Under the pieces are notes generated by a model, which was not told the origin of the DNA, made no database searches, and saw nothing but the letters and a program-made list of their open reading frames with translations. From Phorcus lineatus (lineage: Eukaryota; Mollusca; Gastropoda; Trochida; Trochidae), in assembly GCA_921293015.1 (NCBI GenBank), contig OV121096.1:23137729-23201728 (forward strand): 64,000 bases of DNA, read 5' to 3'. The translations under genes were made by a program, and so were the position numbers. Of this stretch, positions 50,871-60,640 are shown in pieces. Numbering within the stretch: position 1 is the first letter of the stretch; each line of letters begins with the position of its first letter.

Positions 50871-52268
50871 GGCCACGCGTTCCTTCACCATTGACTTGCC
50901 CGTATTGTCATCTTGAGATGAGATTAGCACATTTGACCGTTTATCGAATATTGTCATCTTCAGGAGAGATCACCTCAAGATCAGAACTGACCATTTATCG
51001 GACAAATCACTTACTCTGTCCGTCTTGCTCTGAAAGAATCGTTCTCCAACAATTGGACTTTTATAAGTTTTTCTACGTGTTTTGTGAATATATATTGTTA
51101 TTTTGCGATGACATTTTCAATCAATCCTGATCAGCACTTTATCCATTATCGCCCTCTCTAGGACAAATCACTTACCAATGTACGTCTTAACTGTGCTCGA
51201 GGAACGCTCCCCTACATTTGGGCTTTTATTAAGTCAATTTTAAGTGTTTTTGGAGACCAGCTTTGATTTGAAGAGATAAACACCAACCACTTCACACATT
51301 GCCAGTTGGATTGCTGTTAAGAATCCGGGATTACATGATCTAATATGCGGGGTGAATACTTAACGGAGTGATAAAGTACGCGGCTACTATTATTCAAATA
51401 GGAAATCACTTTATGCAAAGTTCTCGATGCAGATGAGTGGTTAAGAAATCTTTATATTCACACAACACCAACAGCAGGAAGTATGAATTAAACAAATAAT
51501 TTGAATGAAAACAGAAGAATAATTGAGAGACAAGCAATAGCCTCGAAGCGTTTGTATGGGGACCAATCAGGAGAGAGAAGTTTATGACGTCAAAGAGAGA
51601 ATCTGAGTACCCGTGGGTTGGCTCTGCAAGATGTGGATTTTTGTACAATGACTCCGTAACCATGCAGACACAGTACCTACATACAGAGTGTCGTATAGCT
51701 TAGGCAGGATCTGTCCTTCAATCCGTCCGTCCATCTTCTCTCAAGTGGATCAATATGCCTTACTGGACTGGCACGCGTGCACACTGCCTGCTAACAAGTT
51801 TGTTTGTCTTCTTATACTCGGATATTAAAGACATTCATGAACATTGAAAGCAAATTGTTTTCTTAATCTGCAAAGTAAACTGAAGTCATATGTGGATGAT
51901 ATGGAACACTTCAAGAGATTAACCATTATGTTTCGGAACGCTTACCGGATATTGATACACCGAACAATTGGTTCTTATCAATGTTAAGCTAATGGGCGGT
52001 AATGGTACTGGAAACTAAGCTTAAAAAGTGTCAATAATTTTTCATTATTAACACGTTATTTTTTCTGGTTGACTAGTTGAAGAAATGCTTTCTTAATGTT
52101 TTTGTTTGTTTCAATATTCTGCATGTTTGATGGCAATTACTCATCGCTTTATTACATTTTGTCAATATGTCCAAACTCCTTTTTGATTAGTTGATACTAT
52201 AGAAGTTAGCCTTCTTTGTGTTAACCTTCTGAGCTTTCTGATACTAATGCTTCTGTCTTCCTTTTCAG
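50871..52268 (+). other. probable first intron or 5' UTR region of the ESE gene
   Basis: No coding signature is seen. It has moderately mixed composition, richer in GC near 51300 and 51600-51800 than the surrounding intergenic DNA. It ends in a polypyrimidine tract and cag acceptor at 52268. A non-coding exon may lie here, but I cannot place its donor with confidence. Confidence 0.3.
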
Positions 52269-52360
52269 AGTTGAAGTTTAGACTTTTGTCTCCGTCCCAC
52301 GTTCAGTCAGGCCTAGAAGAAGACTGCACCACTATGCCATCGGCCAGTCCACAATACAAC
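52269..52360 (+). CDS. ELF3: ESE gene first coding exon (5' UTR plus MPSASPQYN)
   Basis: The acceptor is pyrimidine-rich and ends cttttcag at 52268. The donor is AAC|GTGAGT at 52361. The ATG at 52334 has A at -3 and is the only ATG in the exon. It gives nine residues and ends in phase 0, matching TTC (F10) of the next exon. The frame is also open from this ATG back to the acceptor, with no in-frame stop, so an upstream exon in the right phase could extend the N-terminus. The coding start is therefore likely but not proven. The next intron is 907 bp. Confidence 0.72.
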
Positions 52361-55300
52361 GTGAGTACTTACATTGTGGACCATTAGGACACGATGACAG
52401 AACTAGGACTAGGACATGGCTAGGACATTACATGTGTTATAAATAAAAAACATATTGATATTCAAAATCAGAGACCGCCACTGCAAAGTATGGAAGTTAC
52501 ACATCCAATCTTGTAACGTCATGGTATGGCACCATCTGGATTCGAACCTCGACGTTCTCAAAGTTTATTTGTTTTGAGTGACGGTGCAGAAGGCACTGAC
52601 AAGTTCTGTACTTAGCTATCGCAAGAATTTTTACTTGCTTATTGATGGATTCGAATGTTATGTCTCAATATAGACATTGGGGTACGACTTATAGATACAC
52701 ATACAAATTATTAAAGCAGATATATGTTTTTATGGAGTGTAATTTGTTTGCAATAATGCTAATACCTTGAATGTCTTGAATATCAATGTTGGCGTCATTT
52801 TGACACCATTGGGAAAAGTTTTAGAACCTGATGAAAAAAAGGAAACATTATAGGATATGGACAACTCTTTTATTTAAAGAATACGATGTTTTGATATAAC
52901 ATGATGGCTCCCTAGCTTTATTGAATGCAAGAAAAGGTGACGAGCCGAAGGGAAAACAATTTGATTAATAACAAATACATGTTTGAAATGACATCAGTAT
53001 ACAAGAATGTATGTCAACTCAGTTATTCTTGAAATGGTAATTTGAAACGGAAATGCAGGATCATACTAAGATTTATTTGTGTTTTCTCTTTAAGTTCCAT
53101 GTTTATGTCCCTGATTTTGTCCTGTTAGTAGGAGTCCTTATAAATAATATCACTCATAAACTGACTAGCTTCATTTCATGTTTTCTTACGATCACTCTTA
53201 GGACAAGAGGTTTTCTGACATCAAGGCTTCACTTACTTATATTTTGACATGGGTATTATTATTGCAGTTCCCAGTAGGAGAATATGGTTACCCCGGCCAA
53301 CACAGCGACTGTTACCAGGAGAGCGGGTACCAGAATGGGTACGACCCCTTCACACAGCTGACAGCAATGGCGGCCGAGCACAACTTCACGGGTAACTTCA
53401 CCAGTAATTCACAATGTCCCAGTCCAAACTTCACGATGCAGAGTCCAAACCCCAACCAACACGTCATGACGTCATCACCACAACAGTACTTTCCGTCCGG
53501 CCTGTCTTGCAGATACAGCTCCGTAGGTAGTGAGAGAACGTCCTGTGAGATGGATACAAGCACGGAGTCCTGTAATAGGAATGCCGCTTGTAAGAAGTCC
53601 TATCCTTCCCACACAGAGGAACTCTTTGAAGGTAATACCAACATATATGGTCTTGCATTGTTCTTGCAAATATTTGCTTCCTTTCAAATTGCCATTGTGT
53701 AACAACTTTGGACTTTATTTGTTGATGCATGTCACATTGTCACAGTTGACCTTTAAAAGCCAAGACAGTATTTCAACTGCAAAATAACTTATGCACATAA
53801 AGCATACAAAACTTTAATTTGTAAATCAATGAGAAAACGGAACTGCAAACACATCCAATTGTAGTCCTTACGATACCGTTACAGTGGTGTCCTGTGGCTT
53901 AAAATGTTGTAAATATTTGCGCCCCTTCTCCATCTAATGCCTGCCCTCTGTCTGCAGATCAAGATAGTTTCCTGAGCTGGACACGGAAGCACCCTGAACA
54001 CTGGAACTGTAAAGAGGTGCTGGACTGGTTGTTCTACCTGGGCCAGGAGAAGGATCTCAATATGAGTCAACTGAGAGCAGAAGCTTTCCAGGACGTGACG
54101 GGATCACAACTCTGTACCATGACCTTGGAGGACTTCAACAAGATTGACCCCAAGTTCGGCAAACTCTTCTACGAGATGCTTCGGAAGCTGTTGCTCGGTG
54201 GAGGTTTGTACAGCTAAGAAGTTCTCTTACGCCAGAATATAATATATTTTGCAGCAAAATTAAATATCAAAGCTATTGCCTCATCTAGGGAAGCTTTAAA
54301 CATTTTCGAAAATGCTTTATGTCTTACTGTGGTAATTTCAAGCATTGGGTAAATATGAAATATGTTTAAGAGATGACAAGAATGCTTTGGAACGTTGCTT
54401 TTGAAGGTGTTATTTCAGTCGTGGACCAGGATGTCCGGATATAGTCCGATCATACTCAAATCCTCGTTACGTTATGACCAAAGGGTAGTGTCTTGACAGT
54501 ACACGAATACTCCTTGTCTGAAGAAGTCAATCAACAATTTCATGTGTCCGCAACTGTTACTTTGGATCGGGTTGAATTCCATGTGACTTTTGTGAATGAC
54601 ATGATGAGGCAAGTGGTAAAGGATAGAGATAGTGTCGGTTGAAATTCAATATCGAAGAGAGCAATGTATTCAACCAAATATCGAAAACTTTACATGAAAG
54701 ATTAATGTAAGTGATGAGTTATTTTCCTGGTTTGCTGAAATATTGTCCTTCTTAGATAATACTATTACTTAAAAGGCTCTACTGTTAATTCTGGATTTTA
54801 TACAACCCATATTTAACATATTGTGTTAATTATTTCATTTTTAGTGGTATTCACAAAGCCGACAGAAGTTGCCTCCCCTGATATGGCAGATCTCACGTCC
54901 TTCACCCCCGGGTCATGTGACTCGGCTGGTTCCAACTTCCAACCGTGCAACTCACCCGTTTACACAAACCTAGTCCGGAAGCAAGACCAAGGTGAGATAT
55001 AATTTTACAATTTAGAATTGTTTTGCAATCGATATAAGTAACCGAGAATCTTTTTTTAATACAGTAATGTAAACCAATTTATTTTCAAACCAATGGTCTG
55101 TTGAGACTGTTGTACTTTCAAGAATTGTAACATTTTGCCACAAACTGTCAAATTTTTTGACAATCATCAAATCGATATGCTTCGAAAAAAACAAGGCGAT
55201 TTCTCAATCACGTCCTTCTTATCATTACAGTTTTATATACTATGTCTTCGTAAAGATCTGCGATACCTGTGAAATAATTTGATAACGAGCTGAAAAGTTT

Positions 55301-57462
55301 GCTTTTCTTAGATTGAACACTCCAGATTTGACATCCATTTCATGGTTTAAACTTCTGTATGCAGAATACACAGATGGTCACATAAAGACAGAACGACAAG
55401 AAGTATTGCCTTGCTCGATCATTGACAACATGGCTCCCTACTTCGACTTCGATCCTGCAGACACGCCACAACTTCAGCCCAGTTCAGGTACGTACATAGT
55501 ATAGACGCCTCCATTCATAATCTAACCTTTACTAAGGTTGACCTTAACTTCCATTACTTAGTATTAGTCTACGATTACCGTACATAGTATAGACGCCTCC
55601 ATTCATAATCTAACCTTTACTAAGGTTGACCTTAACTTCCATTACTTAGTATTAGTCTACGATTACCGTACATAGTATAGACGCCTCCATTCATAATCTA
55701 ACCTTTACTAAGGTTGACCTTAACTTCCATTCCTTAGCATTAGTCTACGGTGACCTTAATGACTTACGATCACCTTAGAACTTAGTGAAAGGAGGAACTA
55801 CACTTTATGATTGCGTTCACTCCATTTAGCAAACAGAAATGTCTCCAACTCACATTATAGTTTGATCCATATGAAATAACGATGAATAGTTCAAACGGTA
55901 ACACAATCGTAAATAATATAGTCACCTATTGTGATATTGAGTTACGTCAGCTAAAATTAATCTGTGTCAAGGTCGCTTTGTGAAAGGAGCCCTCGATCTT
56001 TAACCAATACAAAGCCCTTAAATGAACCCAGTAGTGAGAAATAGGAGAAAACAAAACATTCGGACAGCAAACACTTACATCAACTTTCTTAGAATGTATC
56101 AATTAATTTAGTCAACAGATTCGTGTCATCAATATTTGATCTTATCATTTAAATCATTCATACATTAAAAATCACATAGCACATGGTTTGGAAGGCCAAA
56201 TACTATTGTCAGTCTTCTCAAAGCGAATTTATTCTATAGATTTTTGTAACTAACCACTTTATTCCTTTAAATCGAGATTCAAACATGAAGGTAAAACAGC
56301 ACTTTCTTCATTGTTAGTGTATGGCTAACATAACAGTACGAAAGTCAATACAAATGTTGTTACTAAGAGGTCATGAAAACCAAGCATTATATAAGGGCAT
56401 ACAACCAGAGATTTAAACGTCAATTTTGTCAACAGGCTCGGAGTTCTACCCCCCGGAGTATGTGTACCACCCGTCCTACCCCAGCTCCACCCCTATGCGC
56501 AACTCCTACACCTTCCCCGGCAACCACTTCCCCCAGCAGCTACCCAGGCGCCGCCCAGGCAGACCCCGCGTCAAGAGCATCCCAGATGATGGGTCCCGAT
56601 CTCAGAAAGACAAAAAGGGTAAGTGGAATAGTTCTGCTTTGAAGCAATAAATTGAATTGTTTATTCATCGTGTATTGGTATCCTACTTTCATTAAACCTG
56701 TATGCCCCAGGTAAAACAGGCCGTCTATACCAAAAGTAAAATAATCATATCAAAATTTTGTTTTGCAGTGAAGAACCAACACCTATGGGAGTTTATATAC
56801 GAGGCGTTGCTCAACCCCATGTACAACCCCTTGTATCTTCGCTGGGAGAACCAGAGAGAGGGCGTCTTCCGGTTTGTCCAAAGCGAGGCTGTGGCCCAGT
56901 TGTGGGGAGCTCTCAAGAATAACGACAACATGACGTACGAGAAACTAAGTCGGGCAATGAGGTAAACTTGAGAAACTATCAGATGTGCCTGAATGTCTTG
57001 AAATTTATGCTGATAAATAGTAAAATAATCAAACGATTTCGATACGACTCCGTAATGTAACTAAGTATTAGTCTTGTTGGCCATTATGTATTAGTTTCTT
57101 TCGTAAATGTGAATGGTATGTGTCCGTATCATTTTTTACGTTAGGTAAAAAATGCAAAAGAATGGTTCGATATCTTAACATCCTTAATATCCGTATAATT
57201 TCAAATGATTTATCAAGTTATAGTAAAGTGGATACTCATGTAGTACATGTGTTTATTCAGGATTCTCGTTTCCACCAACAATATCACTATAAATGCAAAT
57301 ATAAAACCAAGGTGATAATGCATGTGTTGAAATTTCCTCTTTACGGTCTGCAGACATTACTACAAGCGGGGTATCTTGGAGAGGGTTGAGGGACGCCGCC
57401 TTGTCTACAAGTTCTCTCGGAAAGCGATGGAGAGAGTAAGAGAAAAACGCAACTCTATCTGA
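52334..57462 (+). CDS. ELF3: ESE-class ETS transcription factor (ELF3/EHF/ELF5-like), 8 coding exons
   Basis: Joining 52334-52360, 53268-53631, 53958-54203, 54845-54991, 55365-55487, 56436-56618, 56769-56961 and 57354-57462 gives 1392 nt, or 463 residues plus TGA. All introns are GT-AG and every join keeps frame. Domains seen: a Q/S/N-rich N-terminus (10-130), a Pointed/SAM domain (about 131-212, WNCKEVLDWLFYLGQ then QLCTMTLEDF), an acidic linker with YFDFDPAD (287-294), an AT-hook RRRPGRPR (340-347) and an ETS domain (366-449, HLWEFIYEALL, then recognition helix MTYEKLSRAMRHYYKRGIL with the two base-reading arginines R425 and R428). PNT, AT-hook and ETS in this order is the hallmark of ESE factors, nuclear regulators of epithelial genes that bind GGAA/T sites. 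Human ELF3 is about 370 residues, so this one has a longer N-terminus. ELF3, EHF and ELF5 arose by vertebrate duplication, so the symbol is approximate. The class is near certain. Confidence 0.93.
52480..52600 (-). mobile_element. SINE-like fragment in an ESE-gene intron
   Basis: On the minus strand, GGTTCGAATCC (52538-52548) is preceded by tgagaacgtcga and followed by agatggtgccatacc, with loose similarity to the 44 kb fragment. Inserted antisense in the 907-bp intron. Confidence 0.38.
53268..53631 (+). CDS. ELF3: ESE gene exon: Q/S/N-rich N-terminal region
   Basis: The acceptor is attgcag|TTC and the donor GAAG|GTAATA; 364 nt, phase 0 to phase 1, residues 10-130. The encoded part is rich in Tyr, Asn, Ser, Gln and Pro, with no recognised fold, as expected of a disordered activation or linker region before the PNT domain. 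GC content and codon use stand out clearly from the AT-rich flanks. An in-frame read-through into the intron would stop at 53702. Confidence 0.88.
53958..54203 (+). CDS. ELF3: ESE gene exon: complete Pointed (PNT/SAM) domain
   Basis: The acceptor is tctgcag|ATC; 246 nt, phase 1 to phase 1, residues 131-212. It holds the whole Pointed domain: HPEHWNCKEVLDWLFYLGQ, LRAEAFQDVTGSQLCTMTLEDF and FGKLFYEMLRKLLL. PNT domains in ETS factors mediate protein contacts and oligomerisation. The donor GAG|GTTTGT lacks the usual purine at +3 and A at +4, so it is weaker than the other donors in this gene. Since the exon is a multiple of three, skipping it would give a PNT-less ETS protein in frame. Confidence 0.92.
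54845..54991 (+). CDS. ELF3: ESE gene exon: linker after the PNT domain
   Basis: The acceptor is tttttag|TGG and the donor CAAG|GTGAGA; 147 nt, phase 1 to phase 1, residues 213-261. It encodes VFTKPTEVASPDMADLTSF and on to VRKQDQ, a Ser/Pro/Asp-rich segment without a known fold. Its place between PNT and AT-hook corresponds to the activation and serine-rich region of vertebrate ELF3. Confidence 0.85.
55365..55487 (+). CDS. ELF3: ESE gene exon: acidic linker with a sumoylation-like motif
   Basis: The acceptor is gtatgcag|AAT and the donor TCAG|GTACGT; 123 nt, phase 1 to phase 1, residues 262-302. It encodes YTDGHIKTERQEV, which contains I268-K269-T270-E271, a match to the sumoylation consensus (hydrophobic-Lys-x-Glu). 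The acidic-aromatic stretch APYFDFDPADTPQL follows and resembles short activation motifs. Both functional readings are inference. The exon itself is supported by phase and codon use. Confidence 0.83.
55492..55755 (+). repeat. 88-bp tandem repeat, 3 units, in an ESE-gene intron
   Basis: Units begin with gtacatagtatagacgcctc at 55492, 55580 and 55668 (period 88). The first starts five bases after the splice donor of the 55365-55487 exon. Each unit contains aacctttactaaggttgacc, also found at 48080 and, inverted and diverged, near 61950. Confidence 0.92.
55500..55995 (+). mobile_element. MITE-like dispersed repeat in the ESE intron
   Basis: The left part has aacctttactaaggttgacc. The right part ends aaggtcgctttgtgaaaggagccc, whose complement resembles the left sequence of related copies (tttcacaga-caacctttactaaggtt at 48070). 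Related sequence also occurs near 61920-61990. This suggests a short inverted-repeat DNA element family. Ends and duplications are not resolved. Confidence 0.4.
56436..56618 (+). CDS. ELF3: ESE gene exon: Pro/Tyr-rich region and AT-hook
   Basis: The acceptor is gtcaacag|GCT and the donor AAAGG|GTAAGT; 183 nt, phase 1 to phase 1, residues 303-363. It starts FYPPEYVYHPSYPSS and ends with the AT-hook RRRPGRPR (340-347) plus a basic tail (SRSQKDKK). AT-hooks bind the minor groove of AT-rich DNA and can act as nuclear localisation signals; a hook just ahead of the ETS domain is characteristic of ESE-1/ELF3. Confidence 0.9.
56769..56961 (+). CDS. ELF3: ESE gene exon: ETS domain, first part
   Basis: The acceptor is gttttgcag|TGA and the donor ATGAG|GTAAAC; 193 nt, phase 1 to phase 2, residues 364-427 and the first two bases of codon 428. 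It encodes HLWEFIYEALLNP, LRWENQREGVFRFVQSEAVA, QLWGALKNNDNM and TYEKLSRAM. These match helices 1-3 of ETS domains, and SEAVAQLWG with NNxxMTYEKLSRAMR is the ESE-class spelling. R425 in the recognition helix is intact. Confidence 0.95.
57354..57462 (+). CDS. ELF3: ESE gene last coding exon: ETS wing and stop
   Basis: The acceptor is ggtctgcag|ACA. Codon 428 (AG|A, Arg) is split across the intron, a position commonly interrupted in ETS genes. The exon encodes HYYKRGILERVEGRRLVYKF, which completes helix 3 and the winged beta-sheet, then a short basic tail SRKAMERVREKRNSI and TGA at 57460-57462. The protein ends almost directly after the ETS fold, as in ELF3 and EHF. Confidence 0.93.
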
Positions 57463-58617
57463 TCCTGAGCTCTTCAGCTTACCGACCGTCCTTCAGAACA
57501 TTCCAACTTTACAAATGGCAGCTCTACACGGCCTTGTGGTACGGGAGTGACATTTCGTTGTACATGTGTAGATTCCAAAGCATGTGAGACACCGTGAGAC
57601 ATCACTGAGAAACACGTGAGACAAAAACTCTGGGAAGTGATATGTGAAAGAACACTTGCACCACCCAGACAGACACGGGAAATATAGACGAGAAAGAAAG
57701 AGACCGGGTTCCCGTCTCTATCTAACGTAGTTTGCGGTTGATCTGATTTGTATTAGTAATTCTGACGACACCTGGCGGGAAAAGACAGATTCAAGGACAG
57801 GGAACCCTTGTACGGAGGACTACTATGACGTCATTTCCGGTGTAAAGTAGGGGTGAAGTCACTTCGAGTTTGTTGATCGCCTCCTAATGACGTTACTGGA
57901 AGCACTGATGCTCTAACACGTCGGATTCTCAAAACGTATTTATTTGCAAGAAGTGAGTTTATTTACACTCATTGGCATCTAGTCATATATCAAATGCGGT
58001 CGTGTATTTGTGTTGACCGCCCATGACACTTTAAAAGTTATTTATATCATCATGTTGTAGTAATATCACCATGTTGATAGGATGAGATTGTAAGATATTT
58101 AAGCAATTTGGTGCAAAGGGTACCTGATAACGAGATATTTAGTTACCGTCGAGTTAAAGGTAATGTCAGGACCTCGTCCCTCCATCCAATACGTCATAGC
58201 AGGTACTACGGACCTCTTTAAGAGGACATTATAGCAAGTACTTTGTTGATGGTTTCATGCCCGGTGTGAGGCTAGTTATAAGTAAATAGAATCTTCTAGT
58301 AAAGAAATCCATGACATCCTGACGTATACTGGGAACAGATGAACTAAATCGTAGAATGGTACATAGCTGTATATGAAACGTCATACTGGCGATAGTTGTG
58401 ATGTTTTAACTAGACTAAGTGCTAAAATCGTGTATATTGTGTAGATAAGAAAGATGTTCGTCAAAATTTGCAATTACGCCCCGTGTTAGATCACATCTGT
58501 TATTTGTTACAAGGAGTTTGGTCTTTCCTGAAAGTTAAGTTCCAAAAACACAACAACACAACGCAAACATGGCATCCTGACCTCTGTCAACCCCTCCACC
58601 GCTTGTCCTCCTGACCT

Positions 58618-58642
58618 CCCCCCCCCCCCCCCCCCCCCCCCC
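58618..58642 (+). repeat. poly-C run in the probable ESE 3' UTR
   Basis: 25 consecutive C within a longer pyrimidine stretch (58590-58680). C-rich 3' UTR tracts are binding sites for poly(C)-binding proteins in animals; that role here is speculative. Confidence 0.95.
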
Positions 58643-59483
58643 ACCCCACCCTTCCCCTCTTCTTCCTCTCACACCCTCTTTCTTTCATTGCATCCAAACA
58701 CTTGTAGGTTTCAGTAGGCTACATTCTGGCAAGCATAGAAGCATAACGCAATACGCGCTCTCAGGATGCGTGTCACTGAATCGTAGCATTTGCAGCGCGT
58801 AGGAGCGTCTCGTATGTGATCCAGCACGTCATCAAATCATTATAAGTAACTCCTTTCCTTTCATTCTATCTGAAAATCAAAATCAATCTTTGCAAATTTA
58901 TATTTTGAACTTCGAAAAATTCATTTTTTTATTTCAAAACGCTTGTAGTTCTTCACCGCCGAAGTTTGGTATAGTTACTAAAAATCAGGGGGTAGCAATT
59001 TTCTTCTTACGTTCTGTGCTCTATACCCTAGGACCGACCTTAACACAACACACCGAACGCTAGCACATCCAAACAATTGCACATATACATACATACATAC
59101 ACGTCTACATGCCAAGATGAGATATTTTGTACAGATGTGTTACATACGTTGCGCCATGCCCAACGTAAACGTTTGTTGAAATGAAAGCTACACGTGAAGC
59201 ATAATGCTGTTTGAAGTCTTGTTTATTGTTTGTTTCAGTAATGTTTGTTTTCTGCTTAAATTATTCTATAATTGTTAATCGTTTCACTCTGTTTGCTTAA
59301 TTTGAAAAAAGTGCTATTCAAGTAAGAAGAATCCTGATTTGTATATAGGCAAAAGTATCCTGTGCTTATGCATTTGTATTCTTATTTTCTCAAACGCCAG
59401 ATCTTTCTGAACTTAAATCTACTTGTTTTGATATTGAACTTGATATTTTGTCACGATGGTTATTTTACATGAGTGTTAATGCA

Positions 59484-59760
59484 GGTTATAACATCTTGGT
59501 ATCTTTAAGGGTAAATCTTCCGGAGAAACATTTCTAATGTTATTTTGGCACAAAGATAATTTCACAATAGTTCTATAATAGGTAATAACAGCTTAGTATC
59601 TTTAAGGGTAATTCTTCTTTTATGGAGAAACATTTCTTATGTTATTTTGACGCAAACATAATTTCACAAGAGTACTACTATAGGTAATAACAGTATCCTA
59701 AAGGGTAAGTCTTCTTTTATAGAGACTTTCTTATGTAAAACAGTGTACTTTGTATCTAAC
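59484..59760 (+). repeat. about 100-bp tandem repeat, 3 units
   Basis: Units begin ggttataacatcttgg (59484), ggtaataacagcttag (59581) and ggtaataacagtatcc (59683), each followed by aagggta-a-tcttc, ggagaaacatttct and gttattttg. It lies in the probable 3' UTR of the ESE gene. Confidence 0.85.
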
Positions 59761-60613
59761 CCTATTGGAAAGATCTTAAAAATCTAAGCGTATGGAGTAT
59801 CACACAGACCATTTCACTTATCTCAATCCATGGATGGATGGATATTGAATATACTTTTGGATCTAATGTATATATTATTGATACATATAAGTAAAAACCT
59901 TTAAAAAATGGTGTTCATGCTTATAAGCTTTGTCCTTCGTTATGTTGGAAGTTAAAGGCAATAATAAAACGTACAGCTGTATTAATTGTATATTAGAATA
60001 CCAAAGAGAAAATATAAGTACTTTGGAGCTACCATGGTATAGCAATTGTCACTTCTTTATCATGGATTTTTCAAAAAATCCGGGATGTCTTTATAAGTGA
60101 AAGATTAAGGTAATCAAATCTTGGATGATATATATATGAATAATTAAATCCAAAGAGTAATCTTTTCATCAGTTAACTTTTAACAAGTGACAGGAAAGCA
60201 TATAATATGACATGTAAGACATCTTAAAAAAATATAATGAAAAACAAAACGATTTGTAATTAAGTGAATAAATGCTCATATAGATATTTAAAACTTTTGA
60301 ACTGCCATGACATAAATGTTTATTCATATCTAGGAAAGCGTTAGTCAAAGTTCATCAGTGTTACCTCAGGATTAGAACTCTACACATTGTTGGTTTATGT
60401 ACATATATGCTATTTTTGTTACTATTTAATGACGGTGCTAGGCTGTTTCGTTATAAATATACATATAGTCTGTAAGTGCAAAGCATCTGTTGCTATTTCA
60501 TAACTTGTACAAATGAAAATTGATGTTACATGGATTTATAGCATATTTTTTGTAAGAATGTATGTTTTATTTACACATTGACATTTTTGACAGATGTCAA
60601 AAAACACTTTGCA

Positions 60614-60619
60614 AATAAA
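60614..60619 (+). terminator. candidate polyadenylation signal AATAAA
   Basis: A canonical AATAAA hexamer, followed within 30-40 bases by a T-rich segment (ctccttgttatt). It is the last good signal downstream of the ESE stop codon. Alternative hexamers at 59963-59968 and 60267-60272 are equally canonical but have poorer downstream context. Confidence 0.35.
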
Positions 60620-60640
60620 AAAGGGAAAAGTATACTCCTT

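Larger units (their letters stand above)
57463..60640 (+). other. probable 3' UTR of the ESE gene
   Basis: No competing gene is seen in the 3.1 kb after the stop. The stretch includes several ATTTA elements (for example near 57945-57965 and 58030), a poly-C run at 58618-58642 and a roughly 100-bp triplicate at 59484-59760. AATAAA candidates lie at 59963, 60267 and 60614; the last follows U/A-rich sequence and precedes a U-rich stretch, so I favour an end near 60640. Transcript extent is inferred and not shown by the DNA. Confidence 0.4.

Noticed and set aside
53053-53247. 64-codon frame just before the second coding exon
   Set aside because: It lies wholly in the intron, is AT-driven and has no homology. 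The polypyrimidine tract and acceptor follow it.
60145-60175. Minus-strand CTGATGA followed by an AAAGA/TCTTT stem as a hammerhead
   Set aside because: The second core block is absent (GGAT instead of GAAA) and no stem III was found.
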